The notes under the pieces were generated by a model. The model ran no database searches. It was given only the letters and a program-made list of their open reading frames with translations, and was not told the DNA's origin. A stretch of 64,000 nucleotides of DNA, taken from Vicia villosa. Taxonomy: Eukaryota; Streptophyta; Magnoliopsida; Fabales; Fabaceae. This document shows, in pieces, positions 33,708-44,723 of the stretch (the stretch's first letter is position 1; the number at the start of each line of letters is the position of its first letter). Location of the stretch: the NCBI RefSeq assembly GCF_029867415.1, contig NW_026706244.1, forward strand, positions 51,339 through 115,338, written 5' to 3'. Position numbers and translations under genes: made by a program.

Positions 33708-33960
33708 CACTACTACAAAAAACACATGTAACAAAGGACACGAAATGCATTTGATTTCGGTTACGGAAGCGAGGTAAACAAGGGCGTCATAAAAGCTTAC
33801 TCTGTATCACCTCGGTTATAAAAACACTGAGGGATTAAGTTAACTGCAAGCGGGTTCGATTCCCAGCATCAGCATTTTTATTATTTTCATAACTGGATGG
33901 CGTGGCCAATATTCTTACCTCGGTTTATTTTAAAACCGAGGGGTCGTGGTTTTTTCCTAC
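33708..33960. repeat. CACTA terminal and subterminal region
   Basis: After the CACTA end, inverted short motifs CCTCGGTTATAAAAACACTGAGG and CCTCGGTTTATTTTAAAACCGAGG lie close together (each pairs with itself). Subterminal repeats bind transposase in known CACTA elements. A sequence GGTTCGATTCC at 33853-33863 matches a Pol III B box. Confidence 0.7.
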
Positions 33961-34179
33961 TGTCGTTTGCACCTCATTTACCGAACCATATTATAGAATA
34001 AAGAACCATATTTTACAAATTCTTGAAACAGAGACATTGTACATTTTGCCCATTCCTCAATCTGAAACAGAAATATTCATTGATTAACACCAAACGTAAA
34101 CCGAAAATGGCACACACTTTATAACTCTACATCAAAACTAAAACAAATTATTAAGAAACAAATGCAAAAAACCATTTAC

Positions 34180-34715
34180 TTACTAGTTTTCCCATATGCC
34201 CCTTCATGATCACGACGAATAGCATGCACATCATCTAAATCATTTGCTACATATAATTGAATTTTACGTGTTGCTAAACAAGGAGTCTCATAGTTAAAAT
34301 CTTGATTTTCATCAGTACTATGGGGAAGATGTTTTTGTTGAAGAACAATTGACCATATAGAGTTAGATGGATGAGTGACATAAAAAACTTGTTTTGCTTA
34401 GTTTGCCATGATGAAGGGTTCGTTATTGTTAAGTTCCTTTCAAAGATCAGCCCTTGTGAATCCTAATTCATCGGTTTCTACACCAATTTTACTGTCAATC
34501 CACATGCACTTAAATAAACGCACTTTAAAATAAACATGGTCAATCTCCAAAATCTCCTCAATTATGCCAAAGTATGATCTAGACGCTAGTACAAATTGTT
34601 ATCTTTGGAACTAGAAAAGTACATGGATTGAGTCTCAACCATAACACCACTATTTTGCATAGCGCTACAATCATCCTTTGATTTTGTATAGAACGAATAT
34701 TTTCTAATGTCGCAT
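34180..34715 (-). pseudogene. CACTA transposase C-terminal DUF4216 region
   Basis: No long frame is left, but the - strand reads in pieces YFGIIEEILEIDHVYFKV, LFKCMWIDSKIGVETDELGF and, near 34190-34240, a tail like DHEGAYGKT. These match the DUF4216 region found at the C-terminus of plant CACTA transposases (family knowledge). Stops and frameshifts separate the pieces. Confidence 0.65.
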
Positions 34716-34720
34716 GCACT

Positions 34721-35470
34721 CTAAGTAATTACATTAAACTTAGGCATTCGTGATAACCATTTGCAATTATTTAATGCACCACTTATTTTAGAAATACTTT
34801 CATTAAACCAATCTATAAAATCCATGTTATGCTCCGTCAACAACCATTTTTCATTCACCCGGGGGTATTTTTCCTTTATAAGAGATTTGTGCGCAGTCAA
34901 GTAAGGATCAACTTCACTAAAGTTATTCAATATATACAAATATGCTTTAAGAACTACTTGTCGACTAAATGTATTTACATTTAAATCTTGAATACCTCTA
35001 CCATAATAAAATCCATCATGACGAGTTTCGGGAACTCCTATAAAGTTCGCGTCTGACAAGTAGTATGTACAAAACTCAATAGCTTCTTCTATGATGTACC
35101 TTTCTACGATCGAAGCTTCTGGACGGTGATGATTATTTGTATACATCTTTATGTAACACTCTACCAAATACATCCACCACAAATAAACTAGACCACAAAG
35201 TCTAATCTCCCTTACTATATGAGCAACTAAGTGAACCATAATGTCAAAGAATGATGGAGGGAAAAACATCTCTAATTAGCACAAGATAATTGCAACTTTG
35301 TGTTCCAATTCATCTAAATTTTCAGGATCTATAACTTTACTACATATAGCATTGAAGAATAAGCACAATCTGATTATAGTCACCCTTACATTTCTTGGTA
35401 AGATGCCACGGATAGCCATTGACAGAAGTTGTTGCATTAAGACATGACAATCATGAGATTTTTCAGCCAA
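34721..35470 (-). pseudogene. CACTA transposase, DUF4218 region
   Basis: Two frames (35470-35276 and 35269-34721) carry HDCHVLMQQLLSMAIRGILP and PPSFFDIMVHLVAHIVREI, then CGLVYLWWMYLVECY. These are typical of the DUF4218 domain after the TNP2 catalytic part. They are separated by a stop at 35276, so the protein is broken. Confidence 0.85.
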
Positions 35471-35481
35471 TTAATTTATGA

Positions 35482-36720
35482 TCATTCTGTGACACAAGTT
35501 TCTTCACATTTGATGAGTACCATTGGGGAACTTTGATATAGAGTGTGACAAACTAGGGGCAAATAGGTTATATTTCCTACTTCTTTTGGGGCTAATTCTT
35601 GCTGTATACCCATCACAACCATATCTTCGCGATATTTATTAGTATCTTTTGTCTTGCCTTTAATGTTGAGAAGTGTTCCAATCAAACTATCACATACATT
35701 TTTCTCCACGTGCATCACATCAAGACAATGTCTTACATCAAGACATGAACAATATAGAAGATAAAAGAACTCCGACCTCTTTTTCCAAGAATTTTTATCC
35801 ATGGGATTTTTTTGTTTCTTTCCAAAGACAAATTTAATGTGTTGTTGTCTTCTATAAACTTCCTTCTCGGTTAATGGTTTTGGAGCGATGTCATACTTCT
35901 GCTCTCCATTAAAAGCCTTGCGAAATCTACAATACAAATAATTATGTCTTAGAAATCCGGCGAGCCTCCTGGACAAGGGGGCGGCTGTCAACCATCCACT
36001 CTCGAGATTCATATGTCCAAGATAAACTATCTTTTTTCCTTTTGGTAATTGGTGGTGACATGTATCAACTTCTCATATAGGATACGCTTTATGACCCTTG
36101 ACGTTGTACCCAGAAAAATTATCGTATGCGGAAAAGTCATTGATTGTGTAAAATAACATGGCACGCAACTTAAAGTTATCACTTGTATACGCATCATCAA
36201 CATCAACACCTTCCTCCCACAAAAATCTTAAATATTTAATCAATGGCGATAAACAAACATATATGTCGTTCCCTGGTTGTTTTGGACCCAAAATCATTAT
36301 TGATAGCATCATATACTTGCGCTTCATACACAACCATGGAGATAGGTTGTAAATTAAGAGAAGAAGAGGCCATGATGTATGGTTATTACTCAAATTACCA
36401 AAAGGGTTCATTCCATTGTTGGCAAGTCCAAGCCTAAGTTTCCTCGGTTCATTAGCAAAATCTGGAAACAAGGAATCAATTTTCTTCCATTGCAATGAAT
36501 CACCTACATGGTGAATTTTTCCATCACACAATATTTCATCTGCATGCCATCTAGTATTCTTTGTGTCACTAACATTAACAAACAATCTCTTGAACCTTGG
36601 AATTATCGGTAGGTACCACATTACCTTGACAAGAACACCCTTGCTAGTTGCACCGTCGTCATCAACATCGTTGTCCTTCTGTTTGTAGCGCGACACCCCA
36701 CACCTCGGGTACTCGTTCAA
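35482..36720 (-). pseudogene. CACTA transposase TNP2 catalytic region
   Basis: Frames 36720-36073 and 36012-35482 encode the Transposase_21 (TNP2) region: NTRWHADEILCDGKIHH, WKKIDSLFPDFANEPRKLRL, GLANNGMNPFGNLS, NDFSAYDNFSGYNVKG, and later CLDVMHVEKNVCDSL. In family members these phrases run on in one frame; here a break at about 36040-36075 interrupts them. The enzyme would cut and paste the transposon. The start near 36715 (MNEYPRCGVSRYK) is internal, since N-terminal sequence lies further right. Confidence 0.9.
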
Positions 36721-37070
36721 GTTTTCAAGCTCTTTCCTATATAAGATTCAATCATTACGATAAGCATACATTTTGACATAGTCTAAACCCATTGGACACA
36801 ATATCTTTTTGGACTCATAAGTACGGTTTGGCAACGTGTTACCTTTAGGAAGCATTTCTTTCAACAATTCAAGCAATTCAGTGAAACTTTTATCCGTTCA
36901 CCCACCTCTTGCCTTAAGATTAAATAGTCTTAACAAAACAGACAATATGGTAAAACCTTTACATCCCGGGTACAACGAATCTTCAATGTCTCTTCGCAAA
37001 GTATCTACCATATTAGCTTTCTTGAAAGCATCGACTCCAATATCACAAATGATTTCTTCTAGATTATCAT

Positions 37071-37307
37071 TCATACCTTCATCATCTTCAACTGTTTATG
37101 ACAAAGGTCTTTATTTTGTCCTTTGACCATGCCATACCCATTTCGTGTAATTTTGAATAATTCCATCACAACCACAATGATTGAATATAACATACCTTGG
37201 ATGTTTTTGCGTATTATAACAATTCTTACAAGGACACAAAAAAATCCCATTGTTATTAGGAAGGTTTTTATCCACAGAATCGAGAAATTGTAACAATCCT
37301 TTCTCAT
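37071..37307 (-). pseudogene. CACTA transposase-associated N-terminal domain
   Basis: The frame 37296-37111 contains FLCPCKNCYN and NYTKWVWHGQ, the Cys-pair and WHG signature of the transposase-associated domain that precedes TNP2. Between this and the catalytic region (36721-37070) no clear frame is left. The gene is cut just upstream at 37334. Confidence 0.8.
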
Positions 37308-37333
37308 AATCGCTACTTAATCTATTGGATTTC

Positions 37334-37637
37334 TGTAGCGGGGAAAATTTGAGACCGAAGCCATTGGATTGACTCGAATCATTATTTCAGTGAAAGTCAC
37401 CACCGCGTTTTATTGTTTTCAAAGGAAATGGAAAAAGAGCGAAATAAACCCAAAAAGAAGTTTTTGAAACAAAAACAACAAAAAGATAGATCTTAGATAC
37501 GGGTGTTGATTACACAAGGGGAAGGTTTTAAGCACCCCTCATATCTGTGGTACTCCACATAAACCTTTTTGAAAATCTGTATTTAAAAAGATGTTGTGTG
37601 TAAAATAAAGGGTTTTGTTTGTTTTTTAAAACTAGTG
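37334..37637 (-). repeat. LTR-end fragment of a Tat/Ogre-like element
   Basis: The sequence starts TGTAGCGGGG and has AGTCACCACCGCGTTTTATTG and GGGGAAGGTTTTAAGCACCC. These correspond to AGTCGCCACCGATTTTTATT and GGGAAGGTATTAGCACCC near the end of the Ogre A LTR (10907 and 11014). About 300 bp are left, truncated at 37637. Confidence 0.65.
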
Positions 37638-38129
37638 GGAAACTCGTGCGTCTGCACGGGTTCTGGTGTGGGTTGGATCAGGTTTATCAGATACATATAA
37701 TATTAAATAAAAAAATCGAAATATATTATCATATAAAATTGAAATATAGATGTTGCATTGTTTAAAAATAAATAAATTTGTATAGAAAATTGTTTTTAAT
37801 AAAAAAATTAAATGTGATAAATATTGTATAGATTCGACTTTTTAAAAATATAAAAAAATTGTAGAATCAGACTATATCAGGAATTTAAAAAAAATGTTAT
37901 AGGGACAAAAAAGAAAAATCGATTATTTATAGGGACCAAATACATATTTAACCATAATATATATTCAAATAGTTCATATATTACTTTAATAATTTTTGTA
38001 TTTTGGATTAAAAATTCTTTTGAAATATATATATTGAATACTTTGCTTCATTAAAAAATAACATATTATTATCGTGTTTGGATTCATACACTAATTTAAA
38101 GAAATTTACTTTAATTGTAAAAAAATATA
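37638..38129. other. AT-rich repeat with a GTGCG hairpin at its start
   Basis: It opens with AGTGGGAAACTCGTGCGTCTGCACGGGTT, where CGTGCG pairs with TGCACG. This phrase is common in plant intergenic repeats. The rest is AT-rich and I see no gene. Confidence 0.4.
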
Positions 38130-38420
38130 ATAACACGCGAGTTCACCCGAATTTTGGTCATGTAACCTGTGCGTTATGGGTTCATACGGTACTAGTGTGT
38201 TACCTCAGCGTTCAAACAGATTTTGGTCTGTTAACCCGTGTGTTCACACGGTACTGGTGTGTTTTCTGTGGTTTCACAAAGATTTTTACCTATTTACCCG
38301 TGTGTTCACACGAATTTTGGTCTGCTTACCAGTGCGCGAACACTGTATTGGTGTGTTACATGTGCGTTCGCACGTGTGCTGGTGTGTACGGGTGCTGGTG
38401 TGGACCGCGGAATTCACACC
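38130..38420. repeat. Minisatellite of imperfect CCGTGTGTTCACACGG hairpins
   Basis: The palindromic core ACCCGTGTGTTCACACGG recurs in variants near 38171, 38200, 38236, 38298, 38333 and 38361. Cores are linked by ATTTTGGTCTG or TACTGGTGTGTT. Spacing is about 30 or 60 bp, and each core can fold on itself. It relates to the hairpin at 37650. Confidence 0.7.
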
Positions 38421-40060
38421 AGTATATCATAGAAAAGATAACAAATTTAAAATTAGCTAAATATTAATGGAAATAAGCAAAATTAATAAATAGTCTAGAA
38501 CATAATTGTATAAGTTATAAAACAATTGCGAAACGACATAGAAGGAATTGTAGGTAATTGTCTCCTAAAAATAAATACTGGTTTGAAGGAATTGAACAAA
38601 GCAAAAGCAAGTTTTATGTTATGTAAAAATACGATAAGCATCCATACTTATCATTATCTCTGCAACGTCCAGGATATTGAAGTATTTGAATATAATTTTT
38701 AGAGCCTGGATGAAAGTTTGAAACCGTTTTTGGTACAAATTTGAAACCGTCTCTAATGCTTCAGTATTGGATATATCTATATTAATTCATCATTTAATAT
38801 CATATAAATTTAACACTTAGGTTTAAAATCTACCAATAACTGATCTATATAAAAAGATATCTATGTTGCAAGTGAACAACAGAAGCAAGATATGAAGGTT
38901 TACAATACAAAGGATAGTATATAAGATGATATATACTAAGTTGAGATGTTACATTTTGATTTGGCATCAGTGCAAAAAATTTAGAATTAGTTCAATATAT
39001 ATGTTCATAGACAATTCAAGCAGATTCCATACTGTTGCCAAATCAGAGTACAATGTGATAACAAAGCAAATGGAAGGCAGTATCAAAACAAAACATTGAT
39101 ATCAACTTTCCATGCCAAACAAAAACATACATTTCAGGTGTAATTCCAAACCAATTATTCAAGTGCTAACTCATTGATATCAAGTACAAAGCATTCAAAC
39201 ACTCAGCATAATAAAATGAGACGCAACAGAACTTCCTCCGAAAACTTGCACGATACACACTGTTGTGCCAGTTAGAACATAACCATACCCTTAAAATTCC
39301 CATGTTCCACATGTATATTTGTATCCCTGTAAATACAAAGTAAACAATTTATATATCATGTGTTGAATTTCAAATAGTGATCGTAGATAGATATATGAAA
39401 TGAAGGGTTGAGATTAATAGTTCAGTAGCCAATACCTTCATAGGAGTTACATTATATGTAGAAACATCGGCAATCGAAGTAGAACTGAAAGGGCACCCTA
39501 ACCGTAATCGGATTGAGCTCTTGCAAGAGCCTCAAAATTTATCTTGGCACTATAGGAATCTACAGGTCCATTTTTTAGTGTGATGCATACAGAGCCAAAT
39601 CGGCTGAAAACCGATTTAAAGACCAAGGAAGGGTCTACGCAACCTAGCTGAAATGTGAACGAACCATAAATGTTAGAAAAACCAACATAGAAAAATAATT
39701 TAGATAACAAAGTGAACTATTTATATTGTTAAATCATGAAAAACCAAAACTGCAACTACATGAGGAATACCTGAAATGAACCCAACAAAGTGAATATGGT
39801 GTTTCCCTTTAGAAAGGCATCCATGAATATTTCTTGTCTCTCAGTGCCATTTAAGCCAAATATAAACAAATATTTCTCCTTATGAAGACACGCTGATGGC
39901 TTCCCTGAGAGACTCAACGCGTCGCTTGAGGGACTTGGAGTCTCACCAGACAGGCTCAACTTATAATCCCATCTGAAAGACTTAGATTTCCATCGAACAA
40001 GCTTGTTAATTCTCATTTTTTCTGATTGGCATTATGTTTGGTAAAACTAACTTATGGAAA
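38421..40060. other. Unassigned sequence around a split ORF
   Basis: Apart from the putative exons at 39498-40016 I see nothing definite. Composition is typical of intron or UTR sequence (T-rich on the - strand), so this may be a gene fragment with introns rather than a retroelement. Confidence 0.4.
39498..40016 (-). pseudogene. Unrecognised two-exon gene fragment
   Basis: On the - strand, a frame from 40016 (MRINKLVRWKSKSFRWDYKL) reaches FTLLGSFQ and then a GT (about 39769) in CAG/GTATTC. A second frame begins after TTTCAG near 39652 (LGCVDPSLVFKSVFSRFG) in matching phase and ends at a stop at 39498. The joined product would continue for about 130 residues. The acceptor AATCAG before the first frame suggests a further upstream exon. 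A third exon-like block (39410-39500) lies out of frame after the stop. I do not recognise the protein; it could be a captured or broken host gene. Confidence 0.4.
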
Positions 40061-40099
40061 CATGTTGAATAAAATGTTCCATGTAACTAATGAAGACAT

Positions 40100-40928
40100 A
40101 TGGATAAAGATGTTCTAAGTAGAGTTCATTTGACATCGTGTCTGTTTTGCTACAGTTTGATCAGTTGGAGTTAGTTGATGTACAGGTGCAGAATATTTTG
40201 GAATGTTATGCAATCATATGTGGCGCTTGATTTAACGGATAAGATATTGTCTCTGATTTCAATATATTTGATTAGTTTCTAAATATGGAGAATATTTAGG
40301 AATCTAATATTTGAAGTCCTATATTCATGGAGAAGATTGTGGAAGATTTTTTGGAGTGCCTTATAGCGATTTGAAGCCCAAATCCAGTCCAAAAGATTGT
40401 TATATATAGCAAGTATCAAACCTATTATTTTATGAACTTACATTGTAGAGTGTTAGGGTTTGTGCAGTCTTGTCTATTGTGAGCCACTCCTATATCATAT
40501 TGATATAAGAGTTTGGTGTTTTCATCGAGTTGTAAGTTTTGTGTTTATTCATAAACTTTTAAGCATTGAATGACTGTGTTTTAGAAGCGTGTCTTCTAAT
40601 ATTTGTAATTGTTATCAAGGTTGTGATTGAGGGGGATTTGAGGTAGGTCTCATACCTAGGTGAGTCTTAGGTACAAGTTAGCACGGGTAGTGATTAAGTG
40701 AGAAGTTGTAAATGAGGGAGTTTAGCTTCGAATTGATTTTATTATAGTGGATTTATCCCTGGCTTGGTAGCCCCCTGAGTATGTATTGTTAATACCAAAC
40801 TGGGTGAACTATTACTTGTGTTCTTTATTGTTTATCCACTGCACTTTTATACCTTGTCATTGTGTGTGTTTGGAAAATGTTGTCTCAACATCCTTTAGAA
40901 CATCTATGATCTGAATGCCAGAATTTCA
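40100..40928 (+). repeat. 5' LTR of the copia element (left end approximate)
   Basis: Its right end GAATTTCA precedes the PBS by two bases. Inside are a TATATATAGC stretch near 40399 and a GGTTTGTGCAGTCTTGTC leader-like region. No second copy is in the window, so the start is not defined. Confidence 0.55.
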
Positions 40929-40930
40929 AT

Positions 40931-40942
40931 TAGTATCAGAGC
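40931..40942 (+). other. Primer binding site (initiator Met tRNA type)
   Basis: TAGTATCAGAGC differs by one base from TGGTATCAGAGC. It follows the LTR end by two bases. Confidence 0.8.
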
Positions 40943-40995
40943 AGGCATCCTGCTCTAACTCTGGGTGAGATTCAAGGAAGTTACTTTCTGGTACA

Positions 40996-43395
40996 ATGGA
41001 TAAGGATGGAGGAGGGTTCTTGAATAGACCACCTATTCTTGATGGAACCAACTATGTGAAGGATAGAAAAACACTTAGAAAGGGGGGGGGGGGGTTGAAT
41101 AAGTGTGACTTTAAAAACTTATAAGATAAAAACAATAAACACAATTATTTTTATCCTGGTTCGTTGTTAACGAAACTACTCCAGTCCACCCCCTTAGAGT
41201 GATTTACCTCAACCGAGGATTTAATCCACTAATCCAACTAATTACAATGGTTTTCCACTTATATAACTTCTAAGTCTTCTAGAGTATACAGATCACAACT
41301 TGATCACTCTAGGAATTCACCACTTAGATAACCTCTAAGTCTTCTAGAGTCTATTGACCACACTGATCACTCTAGGAACCTTTTACAATCAATGTAAAAT
41401 AATGTTTACAAGAGTATGAATTGCTTCTTATAAATCTATAATCACAACAGTGATATTTCTCTTAAGTTCTAAGCTTAACACTCGCTAAATATTACAAGAG
41501 TTTGTGAGGTTGAAGATGAAGTTCGTGAGCTTTGAATTTGACAGCGTTTTGGTATTTTGCGCAAGAGTTTGTTTTCTGCTTCTGATCAGAACTTCTATAT
41601 ATATAGGCGTTTGAGAAGATGACCGTTGAGTTTCATTTAATGCTTTGCGTGAATAGTACAACTTTGCATTTAATGTTTCACACTTTTGTCAACTACCTCG
41701 AGCCATGCTTTTCCTGCTTTTACTGACTTTGCCTTTTGTAGCTTCTAAAGTTCCTTTTGTCAGTCAGAGATTAGATTTAATAGTATTTTATCTTGTACTT
41801 GCTTCTGAACTCAGATTTGTGAATACAACGTTTGAATATCAGAGTCAATCAGCTTGGTGCAGAGCATCTTCTTGTCTTCTAACCTTGAAGAGCTTGAGCG
41901 TGATACCGTTCAGAACTTCAGTGCTTCTGCTTCTGACTTCATGTTCTTCTGATGCTTCATAGTCCATGTTCTGATTTTGCTTAACCATCTTCTGATGTCT
42001 TTCCAGAGCATGTTCTGATGTAGCCATCCAGAACCTTCTGAGTCATTGTTTCTTAGCGCTGAATTATGCATACTCTTTATGTATTTCCTGAAATGGAAAA
42101 TACAAAGGATTAGAGTACCACATTGTCTTATACAAAATTCATATATAATGTTATCATCAAAACAGAGAATATTGATCAGAACAAATCTTGTTCTAACCAT
42201 ATGACTATTGGAAAGCACGCATGGTGGCTTTCATTAAGTCTCTAGATGGTAAAGCCTGGAGAGCTATTGTCAAGGGGTTGAGTTCTCCTAAGCTTAAAGA
42301 CAAGGACAAAGAGATGATGGTCAAGGAGGAAGCAGACTAGGATGACACATATGATGAAAATGCCCTGGGAAACTCCAAAGTATTGAATTCCCTATTCAAT
42401 GGTGTTGACAAGAACATCTTTAGACTGATCGGTGGCTGTACTATTGCCAAAGATGCTTGGGAGATCCTGAAGAATGCACATGAAGGAACCTCCAAGGTAA
42501 AGATGTCAAGACTTCAACTTCTTAGTACTAAGTTTAAGAACTTGAGAATGAAATAAGATGAGAGGATTCGTGACTTTCACATGAATATTGTGGACATTGC
42601 CAATGCCTTTGGTGCCCTTGGAGAAAAGATATTTGAGGCCAAGTTGGTCAGCAAAATTCTCAGGTTTCTACCCAAGTTGTTTGACATGAAGATCACTGCT
42701 AATGAAGAAGCCCAAGATATAAACATCATAAAGGTTGATGATCTCATGGGATCTCTTCAAACTTTTGAAATGAGACTTGATGAGAAGTCCGAGAATAAGA
42801 GAAGTTTGGAACTTGTGTCCCACACCGACAAAGGTAAGGATATTTCAGATAATCTAGTAAGAATCAGGATGCTGATAAAAACTCTAAGACTGAATAACTA
42901 TCTCATCAAGAAAGAAGTTCTCAGTGTCATGAGTGTGGAGGATATGGATAGAATAAAAATGAGTTCCCCACATATCTAAAGAGTCAAGGGAAGATTCTTA
43001 CTATTGCTTGGTCAGAGGATGATTCTAGACGTGACACTAAAGTGGCTAAACGTGTTACTGCCCTAACTTGAGTCTATGATGATGAATCTGACAATGAAGA
43101 GCTTAATTTTTAAATACTTGCAAATTCCTACCGAGATTTATGTTTCAAGAATGAGGAAATTTGTCAACAAGTAGAGGCTCGGAAGAAATCCATGACACAG
43201 TTCCATGAAGAAAAGGTGAAGTACATGTCTATCATCTCTGATCTTCATAAGAAGTGATGTTGCTCAAATTTGAACTGAACAATATAACTAAGTCTAGTGA
43301 GTGTACCTCTGAGGTGTACTCAATCTGAAAATCTTGAATCTGGAGTGAAGGTTATCCAAGATAAAGGGAAACAAAAGATATCTGGTCAGATCTCA
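40996..43395 (+). pseudogene. gag: Copia gag, interrupted and decayed
   Basis: Gag starts at ATG 40996 (MDKDGGGFLNRPPILDGTN), is split by the solo LTR after the Tyr codon at 41053, and resumes at 42204 (DYWKARMVAFIKSLDGKAWRA). In-frame stops occur near 42338 and 42554, then 42581-42979 is open (LVSKILRFLPKLFDMKITA). A degenerate zinc knuckle (CHECGGYG) lies near 42927-42950 after a frameshift. It is non-functional. Confidence 0.85.
41057..42198 (-). mobile_element. Solo LTR of a Sirevirus, inside copia gag
   Basis: It is the reverse complement of Sirevirus LTRs: the left end TGAAGGATAGAAAAACACTTAG and the right end AACAAATCTTGTTCTAAC correspond to their end and start. Length 1142 bp. Flanks CTATG (41052-41056) and ATATG (42199-42203) look like a 5-bp duplication with one mismatch. 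No internal sequence is left, so LTR-LTR recombination removed it. A G homopolymer of about 12 lies at 41081-41092. Confidence 0.88.
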
Positions 43396-44702
43396 TGATA
43401 AGTGCCAAAATGTAGTTATTTTGTGTATGTAAATAGTGGCACTTATCAAGACTTTTTGTTAATACCGTTTGAATAATTCCCCGTTTTTGTGTATATTTGT
43501 ATCATTTGTGCTTTGTTACATTTTGTGTAAATATGTACCGTTTGATAGTTTTGTTGTCTTTTTGTAGGTATTTATGCGTGTTTGAAGCTTTAAGGAATAA
43601 AGTGTCGAAGACACAGCGGCGAACGCGTTTTTGAAGAAATAAAAGTTGTTGTTCTGTTGAGCCCGCTTAGCGCGCTTTTTTGGCGCTAAGCGCGGTCTAG
43701 AAATTTTGAAGACCAAGTCTGGCAGAAAGTAGGGCGCTTAGCGCGGGTATGTGACGCTAAGCGCGCTCAGGTGGTTTAAGAAAAATAAAGGACAACCCGC
43801 TTAGCACGGTAGGCGTGCTTAGCACGGTCTGCGATTTTCAGTTTTGCATATATGTTGTATAATCAGATTTTTTAGGTTTTTTATCACCTCTTTCCCCCAT
43901 GGAAGAGCTCTGATCCATTTTTGATAGTTTAGAGGCTTAGGAAACACCATTGGGTGCTACATCATATGGATTGACTATAGATTTGTCTCGATTACCTTGA
44001 TACGGTGAGTTTCCGATTCATCTTCTTTCTTCCCTATGTTTCATTTTAATGGTGGGATTTATATGTACATTTCTACTCTTATTGTATGTACATTTGTTGA
44101 TCATGGGATCGTTTATATATTCAGTTTACAAATCATCATTGTCGTTGTTCTTGATCTTTTTGCTTAAATGCTCTGGATTTGTGTTGTTGCAGAAATGGAC
44201 ATTATAGATCTTGATTAGGAATGATAACTATTAGTTTCTGAATTGTAGAAATAGATTTAGGGCTAATAACCGTAATGGGTATCGATTTTAATGCTTCCGT
44301 GTTGTTTGCGTCAGTTAAGAAATCGCTGATGTGAATAGTGCGATTGAGCTCTCGTCGATGTTTCAGACATGGACATTGATTTGGCATCTCGATTGATGCC
44401 TGGTGATTTTGATGCGTATTGTGAGTGTTGAGCGATAAGATCTTCAGATTTAAGTATTCGACGGGTAGAACGAAATGCAATTCCATAACTATTTCTCTTA
44501 GACTATTAAGATTGTTTATTTGCTTTTATTTAGTTTTCCCGCATTTACTTTCCGCACCCAATCATGAAACTTAGAATGCGAGAACATTGAACGACAGTTT
44601 TTCTCTACCAATCTCTGTGGACTACGATACGATATAACCTATATCACCCGGTAATAATAAATAATACCTATTACTTTTTGCTTGCCGCTTTACCACTCCA
44701 AC
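43396..44702 (+). repeat. 5' LTR of the Athila-like element (1307 bp)
   Basis: It runs from TGATAAGTGCC to ACTCCAACA. It has an array of GCTTAGCGCG palindromes (43663-43830) and a ccgcatttactttccgcac stretch near 44538. Confidence 0.88.
43660..43835 (+). repeat. GCTTAGCGCG palindrome cluster
   Basis: CCGCTTAGCGCGC, GGCGCTAAGCGCGG, GCGCTTAGCGCGGG, ACGCTAAGCGCGC and two GCTTAGCACGG variants lie within 170 bp in alternating orientation. They can pair into several hairpins. The cluster recurs in the 3' LTR (46997-47102), and a single GCTTAGCACGG is at 45243. Confidence 0.85.
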
Positions 44703-44705
44703 ATA

Positions 44706-44723
44706 ATGGCGCCGTTGCCGGGG
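44706..44723 (+). other. Primer binding site (tRNA-Asp type)
   Basis: TGGCGCCGTTGCCGGGGA is the classical Athila PBS, three bases after the LTR end. Confidence 0.92.

Larger units (their letters stand above)
33708..37333 (-). mobile_element. Decayed CACTA (En/Spm) DNA transposon
   Basis: The left end is CACTACTACAAAAAACAC, the typical CACTA terminus. Subterminal CCTCGGTTxxx/xxxCCGAGG motifs follow (33809-33945). A TNP2-type transposase is encoded on the - strand in several broken pieces. The other terminus is missing: transposase N-terminal sequence is cut at 37333/37334 by an LTR fragment. The element is immobile. Confidence 0.88.
40060..43395 (+). mobile_element. Decayed Ty1-copia element, 5' part
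   Basis: A Met-tRNA type PBS and a copia gag follow an LTR whose left end I cannot fix (between about 40060 and 40150). The LTR ends GAATTTCA at 40928. Gag is interrupted by a Sirevirus solo LTR (41057-42198), and the element is cut at 43396 by the Athila-like insertion, so pol may resume outside the window. Confidence 0.75.

Noticed and set aside
34200..37300. A working CACTA transposase
   Set aside because: The pieces are in different frames with stops between them, and one transposon end is missing.
38130..38420. CRISPR array
   Set aside because: Repeats are imperfect palindromes of varying spacing in plant DNA, with no unique spacers and no cas genes.
38078..38467. 129-codon frame in the hairpin minisatellite
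   Set aside because: It is explained by the repeated ACCCGTGTGTTCACACG unit, which is open in several frames at once.
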